From: Arenicola marina
Lineage: Eukaryota > Annelida > Polychaeta > Arenicolidae
Assembly (NCBI GenBank): GCA_964019135.1
Contig: OZ025257.1
Location: forward strand, 461,501-525,500
Reading direction: 5' to 3'
DNA: 64,000 bases
Below the pieces are notes generated by a model. The model was not told where the DNA came from. It made no database searches and saw only the letters and a list, made by a program, of their open reading frames with translations. Shown here piece by piece: positions 40,836 through 53,828 of this stretch (position 1 is the stretch's first letter; every line of letters begins with the position of its first letter). Made by a program: the position numbers and the translations under genes.

Positions 40836-43530
40836 ACATTCTTGGAGAGTAAGACCAGACTAACTTTACATTCTTGGAAAGGAATACCAGACTAACTTTA
40901 CATTCTTTGGGGGGAAGACCAGACTAACTTTACATTCTTTGGGAGGAAGACCAGACTAACTTTACATTCTTGAAGAGGAAGACCAGACTAACTTTACATT
41001 CTTGGAGAGGAAGACCAGACTAACTTTACATTCTTTGGGAGGAAGACCAGGCTAACTTTACATTCTTTGGGAGGAAGACCAGACTAACTTTACATTCTTT
41101 GGGAGGAAGACCAGACTAACTTTACATTCTTTGGGAGGAAGACCAGACTAACTTTACATTCTTGGAGAGGAAGACCAGACTAACTTTATATTCTTGGAGA
41201 GGAAGACCAGACTAACATTACATTCTTTGGGGGGAAGACCAGACTAACTTGACATTCTTTGGGAGAAAGACCAGACTAACTTTACATTCTTTGGGAGAAA
41301 GACCAGACTAACTTTACATTCTTTGGGAGGAAGACCAGACTAACTTTACATTCTTTGGGAGGAAGACCAGACTAACTTTACATTCTTTGGGAGGAAGACC
41401 AGACTAACTTTACATTATTGGGGAGGAAGACCAGACTAACTTTACATTCTTTGAGTGGAAGACCAGACTAACATTACATTTTTGGGGGGGAAGACCAGAC
41501 TAACTTTACATTCTTTGGGAGAAAGACCAGACAAACTTTATATTCTTGGAGAGGAAGACCAGACTAACTTTACATTCTTTGGGAGGAAGACCAGACTAAC
41601 TTTACATTCTTTGGGGGGAAGACCAGACTAACTTTATATTCTTGGAGAGGAAGACCAGACTAACTTTACATTCTATGGGAGGAAGACCAGACTAACTTTA
41701 CATTCTTGGAGAAGAAGACCAGACTAACTTTATATTCTTGGAGAGGAAGACCAGACTAACGTTACATTATTGGGGAGGAAGACCAGACTAACTTTATATT
41801 CTTGGAGAGGAAGACCAGTCTAACTTTATATTCTTGGAGAGGAAGACCAGACTAAGTTAACATTCTTTGGGTGGAAGACCAGACTAACTTTATATTCTTG
41901 GAGAGGAAGATCATACTAACTTTACATTCTTTAGGTGGAAGACCAGGCTAACTTTACATTCTTTGGGAGGAAGGCCAGACTAACTTTACATTCTTTGGGA
42001 GGAAGACCAGACTAACTTTACATTATTGGGGAGGAAGACCAGACTAACTTTACATTCTTTGAGTGGAAGACCAGACTAACATTACATTTTTTGGGGGGAA
42101 GACCAGACTAACTTTACATTCTTTGGGAGAAAGACCAGACTAACTTTACATTCTTGGAGAGGAAGACCAGACTAACTTTACATTCTTTGGGAGGAAGACC
42201 AGACTAACTTTACATTCTTTGGGGGGAAGACCAGACTAACTTTATATTCTTGGAGAGGAAGACCAGACTAACTTTACATTCTATGGGAGGAAGACCAGAC
42301 TAACTTTACATTCTTGGAGAAGAAGACCAGACTAACTTTATATTCTTGGAGAGGAAGACCAGACTAACGTTACATTATTGGGGAGGAAGACCAGACTAAC
42401 TTTATATGCTTGGAGAGGAAGACCAGTCTAACTTTACATTCTTGGAAAGGAAGACCAGACTAACTTTACATTCTTTGGGTGGAAGACCAGACTAACTTTA
42501 TATTCTTGGAGAGGAAGATCAGACTAACTTTACATTCTTTAGGTGGAAGACCAGGCTAACTTTACATTCTTTGGGAGGAAGACCAGGCTAACTTTACATT
42601 CTTTGGGAGGAAGACCAGGCTAACTTTACATTATTGGGGAGGAAGACCAGACTAACTTTACATTACTGGAGAGGAAGACCAGACTAACTTTATGTTCTTG
42701 AAGACGAAGACCAGGCTAACTTTACATGATTTGGGAGGAAGACCAGACTAACTTTACATACTTTGGGAGGAAGACCAGGCTAACTTTACATCATTGGGGA
42801 GGAAGACCAGACTAACTTTACATTCTTGGAGAGGAAGACCAGACTAACTTTATATTCTTGGAGAGGAAGACCAGACCAACTTCATATTCTTGGAGAGGAA
42901 GACCAGACTAACTTTACATTCTTGGAGAGGAAGACCAGACTAACTTTACATTCTTTGGGAGGAAGACCAGGCTAACTTTACATTCTTTGGGAGGAAGACC
43001 AGACTAACTTTACATTCTTTGGAGGAAGACCAGATTAACTTTACATTCTTTGGGAGGAAGACCAGGCTAACCTTACATTCTTTGGGAGGAAGATCAGACT
43101 AACTTTACATTTTTTTGGAGGAAGACCAGACTAACTTTACATTATTGGGGAGGAAGACCGGACTAACTTTACATTATTGGGGAGGAAGACCAGACTAACT
43201 TTACATTATTGGGGAGGAAGACGAGACTAACTTTACATTCTTTGGGAGGAAGACCAGACTAACTTTACATTATTGGGGAGGAAGACCAGACTAACTTTAT
43301 ATTCTTGGAGAGGAAGACCAGATTAACTTCACATTCTTTGGGAGGAAGACCAGACTAACTTTACATTCTTGGAGAAAAAGACCAGACTAACTTTATATTC
43401 TTGGAGAGGAAGACCAGACTAACTTAGCATTCTTTGGGTGGAAGACCAGACTAACTTTACATTCTTGAAGAGGAAGACCAGTCTAACGTTACATTCTTGG
43501 AAAGGAAGACCAGACTAACTTTACATTCTT
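40836..43530. repeat. 32-bp minisatellite (GGAAGACCAGACTAACTTTA), about 84 copies
   Basis: GGAAGACCAGACTAACTTTA with CATTCTTTGGGA or CATTCTTGGAGA. A 608-bp block (19 units) is repeated: TACATTATTG at 41411 and 42019, and TTGAGTGG at 41451 and 42059. Stops occur in most frames; non-coding. Confidence 0.96.
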
Positions 43531-44011
43531 GGAGAAAGAAAATGAACAAAAACAGAATCCTCCAGAAGCAACGTGACACATAGCGGACGATTGAGACCTC
43601 AAACAGAGGCTTGTCAGTGACCACTTATCAGTGACGAGCCATGTGGGCGACACGCCATATTCTTCTGTGTTTATCCGCTAACTTTCCTCAGTGACGATGC
43701 CTGAGTAGAACCGGGGAGTTCTAATCTGAGTAAGTTTTATAGTTTCCTTTCCTTTCCAGAATTTGAAGAGGGAGGAAAGTTATGTCGTGTAGAAACCAAC
43801 CTACATGCTTTCTTTCATGCTGAGATTCACCCCCTCGACAACATGTGCCTATGTACAGCGTCAAAGCTCCTTCTTGTGACACCATAGAGTAGCTTCCAAA
43901 AAGCGCGTGAAGTAAATAGATTCCTCGGGGAAGAGAAGTAATGCAGATCGCATTGAGACATAAGACAAGTAATGTAGATTCCTGGTAAGAAAGAAAAGAA
44001 GCAGCGTACAT
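43531..44011. other. spacer with a CGCCATATTC motif, no gene seen
   Basis: Single-copy sequence between the 32-bp and 61-bp arrays. Two overlapping minus frames extend in from the array but share no recognisable feature. CGCCATATTC lies at 43653. Confidence 0.45.
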
Positions 44012-47000
44012 TCCTCGTGTGTGTCGGGTATTGCGGATCTCTCCCCCTATCTCCCCCTGTGTATAATGTGATACACACTGTGTGTCGGGTATTGCGGATC
44101 TCTCCCCCTCTCTCCCCCTGTGTATAATGTGATACACACTGTGTGTCGGGTATTGCGGATCTCTCCCCCTCTCTCCCCCTGTGTATAATGTGATACACAC
44201 TGTGTGTCGGGTATTGCGGATCTCTCCCCCTATCTCCCCCTGTGTATAATGTGATACACACTGTGTGTCGGGTATTGCGGATCTCTCCCCCTATCTCCCC
44301 CTGTGTATAATGTGATACACACTGTGTGTCGGGTATTGGGGATCTCTCCCCCTCTCTCCCCCTGTGTATAATGTGATACACACTGTGTGTCGGGCATTGC
44401 GGATCTCTCCCCCTCTCTCCCCCTGTGTATAATGTGATACACACTGTGTGTCGGGTATTGCGGATCTCTCCCCCTATCTCCCCCTGTGTATAATGTGATA
44501 CACACTGTGTGTCGGGCATTGCGGATCTCTCCCCCTATCTCCCCCTGTGTATAATGTGATACACACTGTGTGTCGGGCATTGCGGATCTCTCCCCCTCTC
44601 TCCCCCTGTGTATAATGTGATACACACTGTGTGTCGGGCATTGTGGATCTCTCCCCCTCTCTCCCCCTGTGTATAATGTGATACACACTGTGTGTCGGGC
44701 ATTGCGGATCTCTCCCCCTATCTCCCCCTGTGTATAATGTGATACACACTGTGTGTCGGGCATTGCGGATCTCTCCTCCTCTCTCCCCCTGTGTATAATG
44801 TGATACACACTGTGTGTCGGGTATTGGGGATCTCTCCCCCTATCTCCCCCTGTGTATAATGTGATACACACTGTGTGTCGGGCATTGCGGATCTCTCCCC
44901 CTATCTCCCCCTGTGTATAATGTGATACACACTGTGTGTCGGGTATTGCGGATCTCTCCCCGTATCTCCCCCTGTGTATAATGTGATACACACTGTGTGT
45001 CGGGTATTGCGGATCTCTTCCCCTATCTCCCCCTGTGTATAATGTGATACACACTGTGTGTCGAGTATTGCGGATCTCTCCCCCTATCTCCCCCTGTGTA
45101 TAATGTGATACACACTGTGTGTCGGGCATTGCGGATCTCTCCCCCTATCTCCCCCTGTGTATAATGTGATACACACTGTGTGTCGAGTATTGCGGATCTC
45201 TCCCCCTATCTCCCCCTGTGTATAATGTGATACACACTGTGTGTCGGGCATTGCGGATCTCTCCCCCTATCTCCCCCTGTGTATAATGTGATACACACTG
45301 TGTGTCGGGCATTGCGGATCTCTCCCCCTATCTCCCCCTGTGTATAATGTGATACACACTGTGTGTCGAGTATTGCGGATCTCTCCCCCTATCTCCCCCT
45401 GTGTATAATGTGATACACACTGTGTGTCGAGTATTGGGGATCTCTCCCCCTATCTCCCCCTGTGTATAATGTGATACACACTGTGTGTCGGGCATTGCGG
45501 ATCTCTCCCCCTATATCCCCCTGTGTATAATGTGATACACACTGTGTGTCGAGTATTGCGGATCTCTCCCCCTATCTCCCCCTGTGTAGTGATACACACT
45601 GTGTGTCGAGTATTGCGGATCTCTCCCCCTATCTCCCCCTGTGTATAATGTGATACACACTGTGTGTCGGGTATTGCGGATCTCTCCCCCTATCTCCCCC
45701 TGTGTATAATGTGATACACACTGTGTGTCGGGTATTGGGGATCTCTCCCCCTATCTCCCCCTGTGTGTAATGTGATACACACTGTGTGTCGGGTATTGCG
45801 GATCTCTCCCCCTATCTCCCCCTGTGTATAATGTGATACACACTGTGTGTCGGGTATTGGGGATCTCTCCCCCTATCTCCCCCTGTGTATAATGTGATAC
45901 ACACTGTGTGTCGGGTATAGCGGATCTTTCCCCCTATCTCCCCCTGTGTATAATGTGATACACACTGTGTGTCGGGTATTGCGGATCTCTCCCCCTATCT
46001 CCCCCTGTGTATAATGTGATACACACTGTGTGTCGGGCATTGCGGATCTCTCCCCCTATCTCCCCCTGTGTATAATGTGATACACACTGTGTGTCGGGTA
46101 TTGCGGATCTCTCCCCCTATCTCCCCCTGTGTATAATGTGATACACACTGTGTGTCGGGTATTGCGGATCTCTCCCCCTATCTCCCCCTGTGTATAATGT
46201 GATACACACTGTGTGTCGGGCATTGCGGATCTCTCCCCCTATCTCCCCCTGTGTATAATGTGATACACACTGTGTGTCGGGTATTGCGGATCTCTCCCCC
46301 TATCTCCCCCTGTGTATAATGTGATACACACTGTGTGTCGGGCATTGCGGATCCCTCCCCCTATCTCCCCCTGTGTATAATGTGATACACACTGTGTGTC
46401 GGGTATTGCGGATCTCTCCCCCTATCTCCCCCTGTGTATAATGTGATACACACTGTGTGTCGAGTATTGCGGATCTCTCCCCCTATCTCCCCCTGTGTAT
46501 AATGTGATACACACTGTGTGTCGGGTATTGCGGATCTCTCCCCCTATCTCCCCCTGTGTATAATGTGATACACACTGTGTGTCGGGCATTGCGGATCTCT
46601 CCCCCTATCTCCCCTGTGTATAATGTGATACACACTGTGTGTCGGGTATTGCGGATCTCTCCCCCTATCTCCCCCTGTGTATAATGTGATACACACTGTG
46701 TGTCGGGCATTGGGGATCTCTCCCCCTATCTCCCCCTGTGTATAATGTGATACACACTGTGTGTTGGACATTGCGGATCTCTCCCCCTATCTCCCCCTGT
46801 GTATAATGTGATACACACTGTGTGTCGGGTATTGCGGATCTCTCCCCCTATCTCCCCCTGTGTATAATGTGATACACACTGTGTGTCGGGCATTGGGGAT
46901 CTCTCCCCCTATCTCCCCCTGTGTATAATGTGATACACACTGTGTGTTGGACATTGCGGATCTCTCCCCCTATCTCCCCCTGTGTATAATGTGATACACA

Positions 47001-50000
47001 CTGTGTGTCGGGTATTGCGGATCTCTCCCCCTATCTCCCCCTGTGTATAATGCGATACACACTGTGTGTCGGGTATTGGGGATCTCTCCCCCTATCTCCC
47101 CCTGTGTATAATGTGATACACACTGTGTGTCGGGCATTGCGGATCTCTCCCCCTATCTCCCCCTGTGTATAATGTGATACACACTGTGTGTCGGGTATTG
47201 CGGATCTCTCCCCCTCTCTCCCCCTGTGTATAATGTGATACACACTGTGTGTCGGGCATTGGGGATCTCTCCCCCTATCTCCCCCTGTGTATAATGTGAT
47301 ACACACTGTGTGTCGGGTATTGTGGATCTCTCCCCCTATCTCCCCCTGTGTATAATGTGATACACACTGTGTGTCGGGTATTGGGGATCTCTCCCCCTAT
47401 CTCCCCCTGTGTATAATGTGATACACACTGTGTGTCGGGCATTGCGGATCTCTCCCCCTATCTCCACCTGTGTATAATGTGATACACACTGTGTGTCGGG
47501 TATTGCGGATCTCTCCCCCTATCTCCCCCTGTGTATAATGTGATACACACTGTGTGTCGGGTATTGGGGATCTCTCCCCCTATCTCCCCCTGTGTATAAT
47601 GTGATACACACTGTGTGTCGGGTATTGGGGATCTCTCCTCCTATCTCCCCCTGTGTATAATGTGATACACACTGTGTGTCGGGTATTGCGGATCTCTCCC
47701 CCTATCTCCCCCTGTGTATAATGCGATACACACTGTGTGTCGGGTATTGGGGATCTCTCCCCCTATCTCCCCCTGTGTATAATGTGATACACACTGTGTG
47801 TCGGGCATTGCGGATCTCTCCCCCTATCTCCCCCTGTGTATAATGTGATACACACTGTGTGTCGGGTATTGCGGATCTCTCCCCCTATCTCCCCCTGTGT
47901 ATAATGTGATACACACTGTGTGTCGGGTATTGGGGATCTCTCCCCCTATCTCCCCCTGTGTATAATGTGATACACACTGTGTGTCGGGTATTGGGGATCT
48001 CTCCCCCTATCTCCCCCTGTGTATAATGTGATACACACTGTGTGTCGGGTATTGGGGATCTCTCCCCCTATCTCCCCCTGTGTATAATGTGATACACACT
48101 GTGTGTCGGGTATTGCGGATCTCTCCCCCTATCTCCCCCTGTGTATAATGTGATACACACTGTGTGTCGGGTATTGGGGATCTCTCCCCCTATCTCCCCC
48201 TGTGTATAATGTGATACACACTGTGTGTCGGGTATTGGGGATCTCTCCCCCTATCTCCCCCTGTGTATAATGTGATACACACTGTGTGTCGGGTATTGGG
48301 GATCTCTCCCCCTATCTCCCCCTGTGTATAATGTGATACACACTGTGTGTCGGGTATTGGGGATCTCTCCCTCTATCTCCCCCTGTGTATAATGTGATAC
48401 ACACTGTGTGTCGGGTATTGCGGATCTCTCCCCCTATCTCCCTCTGTGTATAATGTGATACACACTGTGTGTCGGGTATTGCGGATCTCTCCCCCTATCT
48501 CCCCCTGTGTATAATGTGATACACACTGTGTGTCGGGTATTGGGGATCTCTCCCCCTATCTCCCCCTGTGTATAATGTGATACACACTGTGTGTCGGGTA
48601 TTGGGGATCTCTCCCCCTATCTCCCCCTGTGTATAATGTGAAACACACTGTGTGTCGGGCATTGCGGATCTCTCCCCCTATCTCCCCCTGTGTATAATGT
48701 GATACACACTGTGTGTCGGGCATTGCGGATCTCTCCCCCTATCTCCCCCTGTATATAATGTGATACACACTGTGTGTCGGGCATTGCGGATCTCTCCCCC
48801 TATCTCCCCCTGTGTATAATGTGATACACACTGTGTGTCGGGCATTGCGGATCTCTCCCCCTATCTCCCCCTGTGTATAATGTGATACACACTGTGTGTC
48901 GGGTATTGCGGATCTCTCCCCCTATCTCCCCCTGTGTATAATGTGATACATACTGTGTGTCGGGCATTGCGGATCTCTCCCCCTATCTCCCCCTGTGTAT
49001 AATGTGATACACACTGTGTGTCGGGCATTGCGGATCTCTCCCCCTATCTCCCCCTGTGTATAATGTGATACACACTGTGTGTCGGGCATTGCGGATCTCT
49101 CCCCCTATCTCCCCCTGTGTATAATGTGATACACACTGTGTGTCGGGTATTGGGGATCTCTCCCCCTATCTCCCCATGTGTATAATGTGATACACACTGT
49201 GTGTCGGGCATTGCGGATATCTCCCCCTATCTCCACCTGTGTATAATGTGATACACACTGTGTGTCGGGTATTGCGGATCTCTCCCCCTATCTCCCCCTG
49301 TGTATAATGTGATACACGCTGTGTGTCGGGCATTGGGGATCTCTCCCCCTCTCTCCCCCTGTGTATAATGTGATACACACTGTGTGTCGGGCATTGCGGA
49401 TCTCTCCCCCTATCTCCCCCTGTGTATAATGTGATACACACTGTGTGTCGGGCATTGCGGATCTCTCCCCCTATCTCCCCCTGTGTATAATGTGATACAC
49501 ACTGTGTGTCGGGCATTGCGGATCTCTCCCCCTATCTCCCCCTGTGTATAATGTGATACACACTGTGTGTCGGGCATTGCGGATCTCTCCCCCTATCTCC
49601 CCCTGTGTATAATGTGATACACACTGTGTGTCGGGCATTGCGGATCTCTCCCCCTATCTCCCCCTGTGTATAATGTGATACACACTGTGTGTCGGGCATT
49701 GCGGATCTCTCCCCCTATCTCCCCCTGTGTATAATGTGATACACACTGTATGTCGGGTATTGGGGATCTCTCCCCCTATCTCCCCATGTGTATAATGTGA
49801 TACACACTGTGTGTCGGGCATTGCGGATATCTCCCCCTATCTCCACCTGTGTATAATGTGATACACACTGCGTGTCGGGTATTGCGGATCTCTCCCCCTA
49901 TCTCCCCCTGTGTATAATGTGATACACACTGTGTGTCGGGCATTGGGGATCTCTCCCCCTCTCTCCCCCTGTGTATAATGTGATACTCACTGTGTGTCGT

Positions 50001-51185
50001 GTATTGGGGATCTCTCCCCCTATCTCCCCCTGTGTATAATGTGAAACACACTGTGTGTCGGGCATTGCGGATCTCTCCCCCTATCTCCCCCTGTGTATAA
50101 TGTGATACACACTGTGTGTCGGGCATTGGGGATCTCTCCCCCTCTCTCCCCCTGTGTATACTGTGATACACACTGTGTGTCGGGTATTGGGGATCTCTCC
50201 CCCTATCTCCCCCTGTGTATAATGTGACACACACTGTGTGTCGGGTATTGCGGATCTCTCCCCCTATCTCCCCCTGTGTATAATGTGATACACACTGTGT
50301 GTCGGGTATTGGGGATCTCTCCCCCTATCTCCCCCTGTGTATAATGTGATACACACTGTGTGTCGGGCATTGCGGATCTCTCCCCCTATCTCCACCTGTG
50401 TATAATGTGATACACACTGTGTGTCGGGCATTGGGGATCTCTCCCCCTCTCTCCCCCTGTGTATAATGTGATACACACTGTGTGTCGGGCATTGCGGATC
50501 TCTCCCCCTATCTCCCCCTGTGTATAATGTGACACACACTGTGTGTCGGGTATTGCGGATCTCTCCCCCTATCTCCCCCTGTGTATAATGTGATACACAC
50601 TGTGTGTCGGGTATTGGGGATCTCTCCCCCTATCTCCCCCTGTGTATAATGTGATACACACTGTGTGTCGGGCATTGCGGATCTCTCCCCCTATCTCCAC
50701 CTGTGTATAATGTGATACACACTGTGTGTCGGGTATTGGGGATCTCTCCCCCTCTCTCCCCCTGTGTATAATGTGATACACACTGTGTGTCGGGCATTGC
50801 GGATCTCTCCCCCTATCTCCACCTGTGTATAATGTGATACACACTGTGTGTCGGGTATTGGGGATCTCTCCCCCTCTCTCCCCCTGTGTATAATGTGATA
50901 CACACTGTGTGTCGGGCATTGCGGATCTCTCCCCCTCTCTCCCCCTGTGTATAATGTGATACACACTGTGTGTCGGGTATTGGGGATCTCTCCCCCTCTC
51001 TCCCCCTGTGTATAATGTGATACACACTGTGTGTCGGGCATTGCGGATCTCTCCCCCTCTCTCCCCCTGTGTATAATGTGATACACACTGTGTGTCGGGT
51101 ATTGCGGATCTCTCCCCCTCTCTCCCCCTGTGTATAATGTGATACACACTGTGTGTCGGGTATTGGGGATCTCTCCCCCTATCCC
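44012..51185. repeat. 61-bp hairpin-forming minisatellite, about 118 copies
   Basis: The unit includes TGTGTGTCGGGTATTGCGG, ATCTCTCCCCCTATCTCCCC and TGTGTATAATGTGATACACA. The last part is a perfect 7-bp inverted repeat (TGTGTAT and ATACACA) around a 6-nt loop. It is followed by ACACACTGTGTGT, another self-complementary stretch. Variants include GGCATT/GGTATT, GCGG/GGGG and TATCTCC/CTCTCC. Higher-order repetition is visible: CCCCATGTG recurs 610 bp apart (10 units), TTGGACATTG 183 bp apart (3 units) and TGCGATACAC 671 bp apart (11 units). The minus-strand open frames (CVSHYTQGE) arise from the repeat. Confidence 0.97.
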
Positions 51186-51207
51186 CCCCGGTGTTTACCG
51201 CTGCACA

Positions 51208-52880
51208 CTCGCTGGGGGTCCGGTACCTCAGTCAGCAGTCAGCAGGCCGCGGCTGGGGGTCCGGTACCTCAGTCAGCAGTCAGCAGGCCGCGGCTGGGGG
51301 TCCGGTACCTCAGTCAGCAGTCAGCAGGCCGCGGCTGGGGGTCCGGTACCTCAGTCAGCAGTCAGCAGGCCGCGGCTGGGGGTCCGGTACCTCAGTCAGC
51401 AGTCAGCAGGCCGCGGCTGGGGGTCCGGTACCTCAGTCAGCAGTCAGCAGGCCGCGGCTGGGGGTCCGGTACCTCAGTCAGCAGTCAGCAGGCCGCGGCT
51501 GGGGGTCCGGTACTTCAGTCAGCAGTCAGCAGGCCGCGGCTGGGGGTCCGGTACCTCAGTCAGCAGTCAGCAGGCCGCGGCTGGGGGTCCGGTACCTCAG
51601 TCAGCAGGCCGCGGCTGGGGGTCCGGTACCTCAGTCAGCAGTCAGCAGGCCGCGGCTGGGGGTCCGGTACCTCAGTCAGCAGTCAGCAGGCCGCGGCTGG
51701 GGGTCCGGTACTTTAGTCAGCAGTCAGCAGGCCGCGGCTGGGGGTCCGGTACCTCAGTCAGCAGTCAGCAGGCCGCGGCTGGGGGTCCGGTACCTCAGTC
51801 AGCAGTCAGCAGGCCGCGGCTGGGGGTCCGGTACCTCAGTCAGCAGTCAGCAGGCCGCGGCTGGGGGTCCGGTACCTCAGTCAGCAGTCAGCAGGCCGCG
51901 GCTGGGGGTCCGGTACCTCAGTCAGCAGTCAGCAGGCCGCGGCTGGGGGTCCGGTACCTCAGTCAGCAGTCAGCAGGCCGCGGCTGGGGGTCCGGTACCT
52001 CAGTCAGCAGTCAGCAGGCCGCGGCTGGGGGTCCGGTACCTCAGTCAGCAGTCAGCAGGCCGCGGCTGGGGGTCCGGTACTTCAGTCAGCAGTCAGCAGG
52101 CCGCGGCTGGGGGTCCGGTACCTCAGTCAGCAGTCAGCAGGCCGCGGCTGGGGGTCCGGTACCTCAGTCAGCAGGCCGCGGCTGGGGGTCCGGTACCTCA
52201 GTCAGCAGTCAGCAGGCCGCGGCTGGGGGTCCGGTACCTCAGTCAGCAGTCAGCAGGCCGCGGCTGGGGGTCCGGTACTTTAGTCAGCAGTCAGCAGGCC
52301 GCGGCTGGGGGTCCGGTACCTCAGTCAGCAGTCAGCAGGCCGCGGCTGGGGGTCCGGTACCTCAGTCAGCAGTCAGCAGGCCGCGGCTGGGGGTCCGGTA
52401 CCTCAGTCAGCAGTCAGCAGGCCGCGGCTGGGGGTCCGGTACCTCAGTCAGCAGTCAGCAGGCCGCGGCTGGGGGTCCGGTACCTCAGTCAGCAGTCAGC
52501 AGGCCGCGGCTGGGGGTCCGGTACCTCAGTCAGCAGTCAGCAGGCCGCGGCTGGGGGTCCGGTACCTCAGTCAGCAGTCAGCAGGCCGCGGCTGGGGGTC
52601 CGGTACCTCAGTCAGCAGTCAGCAGGCCGCGGCTGGGGGTCCGGTACCTCAGTCAGCAGTCAGCAGGCCGCGGCTGGGGGTCCGGTACCTCAGTCAGCAG
52701 TCAGCAGACCGCGCCTGGGGGTCCGGTACCTCAGTCAGCAGTCAGCAGGCCGCGGCTTGGGGTCCGGTACCTCAGTCAGCAGTCAGCAGGCCGCGGCTGG
52801 GGGTCCGGTACCTCAGTCAGCAGTCAGCAGATCGCGGCTGGGGGTCCGGTACCTCAGTCAGCAGTCAGCAGGCCGCTGCC
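51208..52880. repeat. 41-bp minisatellite with KpnI and SacII palindromes, about 41 copies
   Basis: The unit contains GGGGGTCCGGTACCTCAGTC, AGCAGTCAGCAGG and CCGCGGCT. Copies are nearly identical. Two 34-bp units (at 51591 and 52158) lack one 7-bp AGTCAGC. The variants GGTACTTCAG (near 51511 and 52078) and CTTTAG (51711 and 52278) show that a 567-bp block (13 x 41 + 34) was duplicated. Long plus frames (SAGRGWGSGTS) are open only because the unit lacks stops. Confidence 0.97.
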
Positions 52881-53445
52881 ACGAGGACAACGCACAGGAT
52901 CACGTTATCTGGTTCCGGTTTCACTTCGGTAAGATAAACCAAACGCCCGTAATGGTAACCAAGGATACGATAAACCATAATAACGACCTTAGGTCATTAG
53001 TCTAAAGTCATCCGGTTAACATGCGTATATCAGGCCATGGATACCACACAACAACAGAGTGTATCGGCGCCAGAGAGCCGTTATATTGAGACAACGTAAT
53101 GCTGCCAAACAGTCATATAAAGAAAACGTTAGGGGTAGAGTGAATGGCGGAGCCATCTATTATCATTAATCGGCCTCGATATCTATCTGCCATATAGAGA
53201 TACAATTAATTCGGTTAATGATACAGGTCACATCCGAGCAGAGATATCCAGTGTCATTAGACGCTCTCTCTATATATGTCAGATATATATAGAGACCTAC
53301 AATAACACTGTGTGGCTCTATATAAACTCTGAACATACGAGACAGCTAAGAGGCCGCTACTGATTAAATGAATGCGTGGATAGCAGGCAATGGAACCTGA
53401 CAGCGCCATATAACATATAACATTGGAACACCAGAAACATTCAAG

Positions 53446-53583
53446 ATGGCGGAACAGATACTGCGCCTCAGAATGAAGGTCGTTGGAGCTGAGGGCGACA
53501 CATTGTCTGAACCAATCAGGGATGTGTCAGTTTGGGTTCGTCCCAGGGGAACGTCTGACAGATCGGACCCCGACACGTTGTGA
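53446..53583 (+). CDS. possible 45-codon ORF with good start context
   Basis: ATG at 53446 has A at -3 and G at +4, a favourable Kozak context, and sits inside a YY1-like CAAGATGGCGG. The frame starts MAEQILRLRMKVVGAEGDTL, contains EPIRDVSVWVRPRG and ends at TGA. No family is recognised, and the length is within chance for one frame. It might be a small peptide gene, or a first exon whose splice donor lies before the TGA. TATA-like sequence lies about 150 bp upstream. Confidence 0.2.
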   Translation: MAEQILRLRMKVVGAEGDTLSEPIRDVSVWVRPRGTSDRSDPDTL

Positions 53584-53828
53584 GACGATAAATGGCTAAT
53601 TTGTGAGGATAACACGTGGAACTAGCTCAACAGGAACAAATACGGGTCTCTTTCAGTGGGAACTCTCTCCATCGTGAAGTCTTAAAGGGAACTCTCCTTC
53701 CGTTATGGAGTCCCACAGTGGAATTGTTTGTGTTATGGAGTCCTAATGCGGCATATCTTTTCATAGCAATATTTTCTGTTTTATCTGGTTATTATAACTT
53801 TGGTTGAGTTGGCAGCTGGCGACTCTAT

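Noticed and set aside
43721-44519. Minus frames reading from the 61-bp array into unique sequence
   Set aside because: Two different frames are open over the same unique DNA and neither shows a motif or clear start. Chance extension from stop-free repeats.
44012-51185. CRISPR array, because of about 118 evenly spaced units
   Set aside because: There are no unique spacers: the whole 61-bp unit repeats. The DNA is eukaryotic, with no cas genes.
51130-53005. 600-residue plus frames over the 41-bp array
   Set aside because: The period is not a multiple of three and more than one frame is open over highly homogeneous copies, so openness is automatic.
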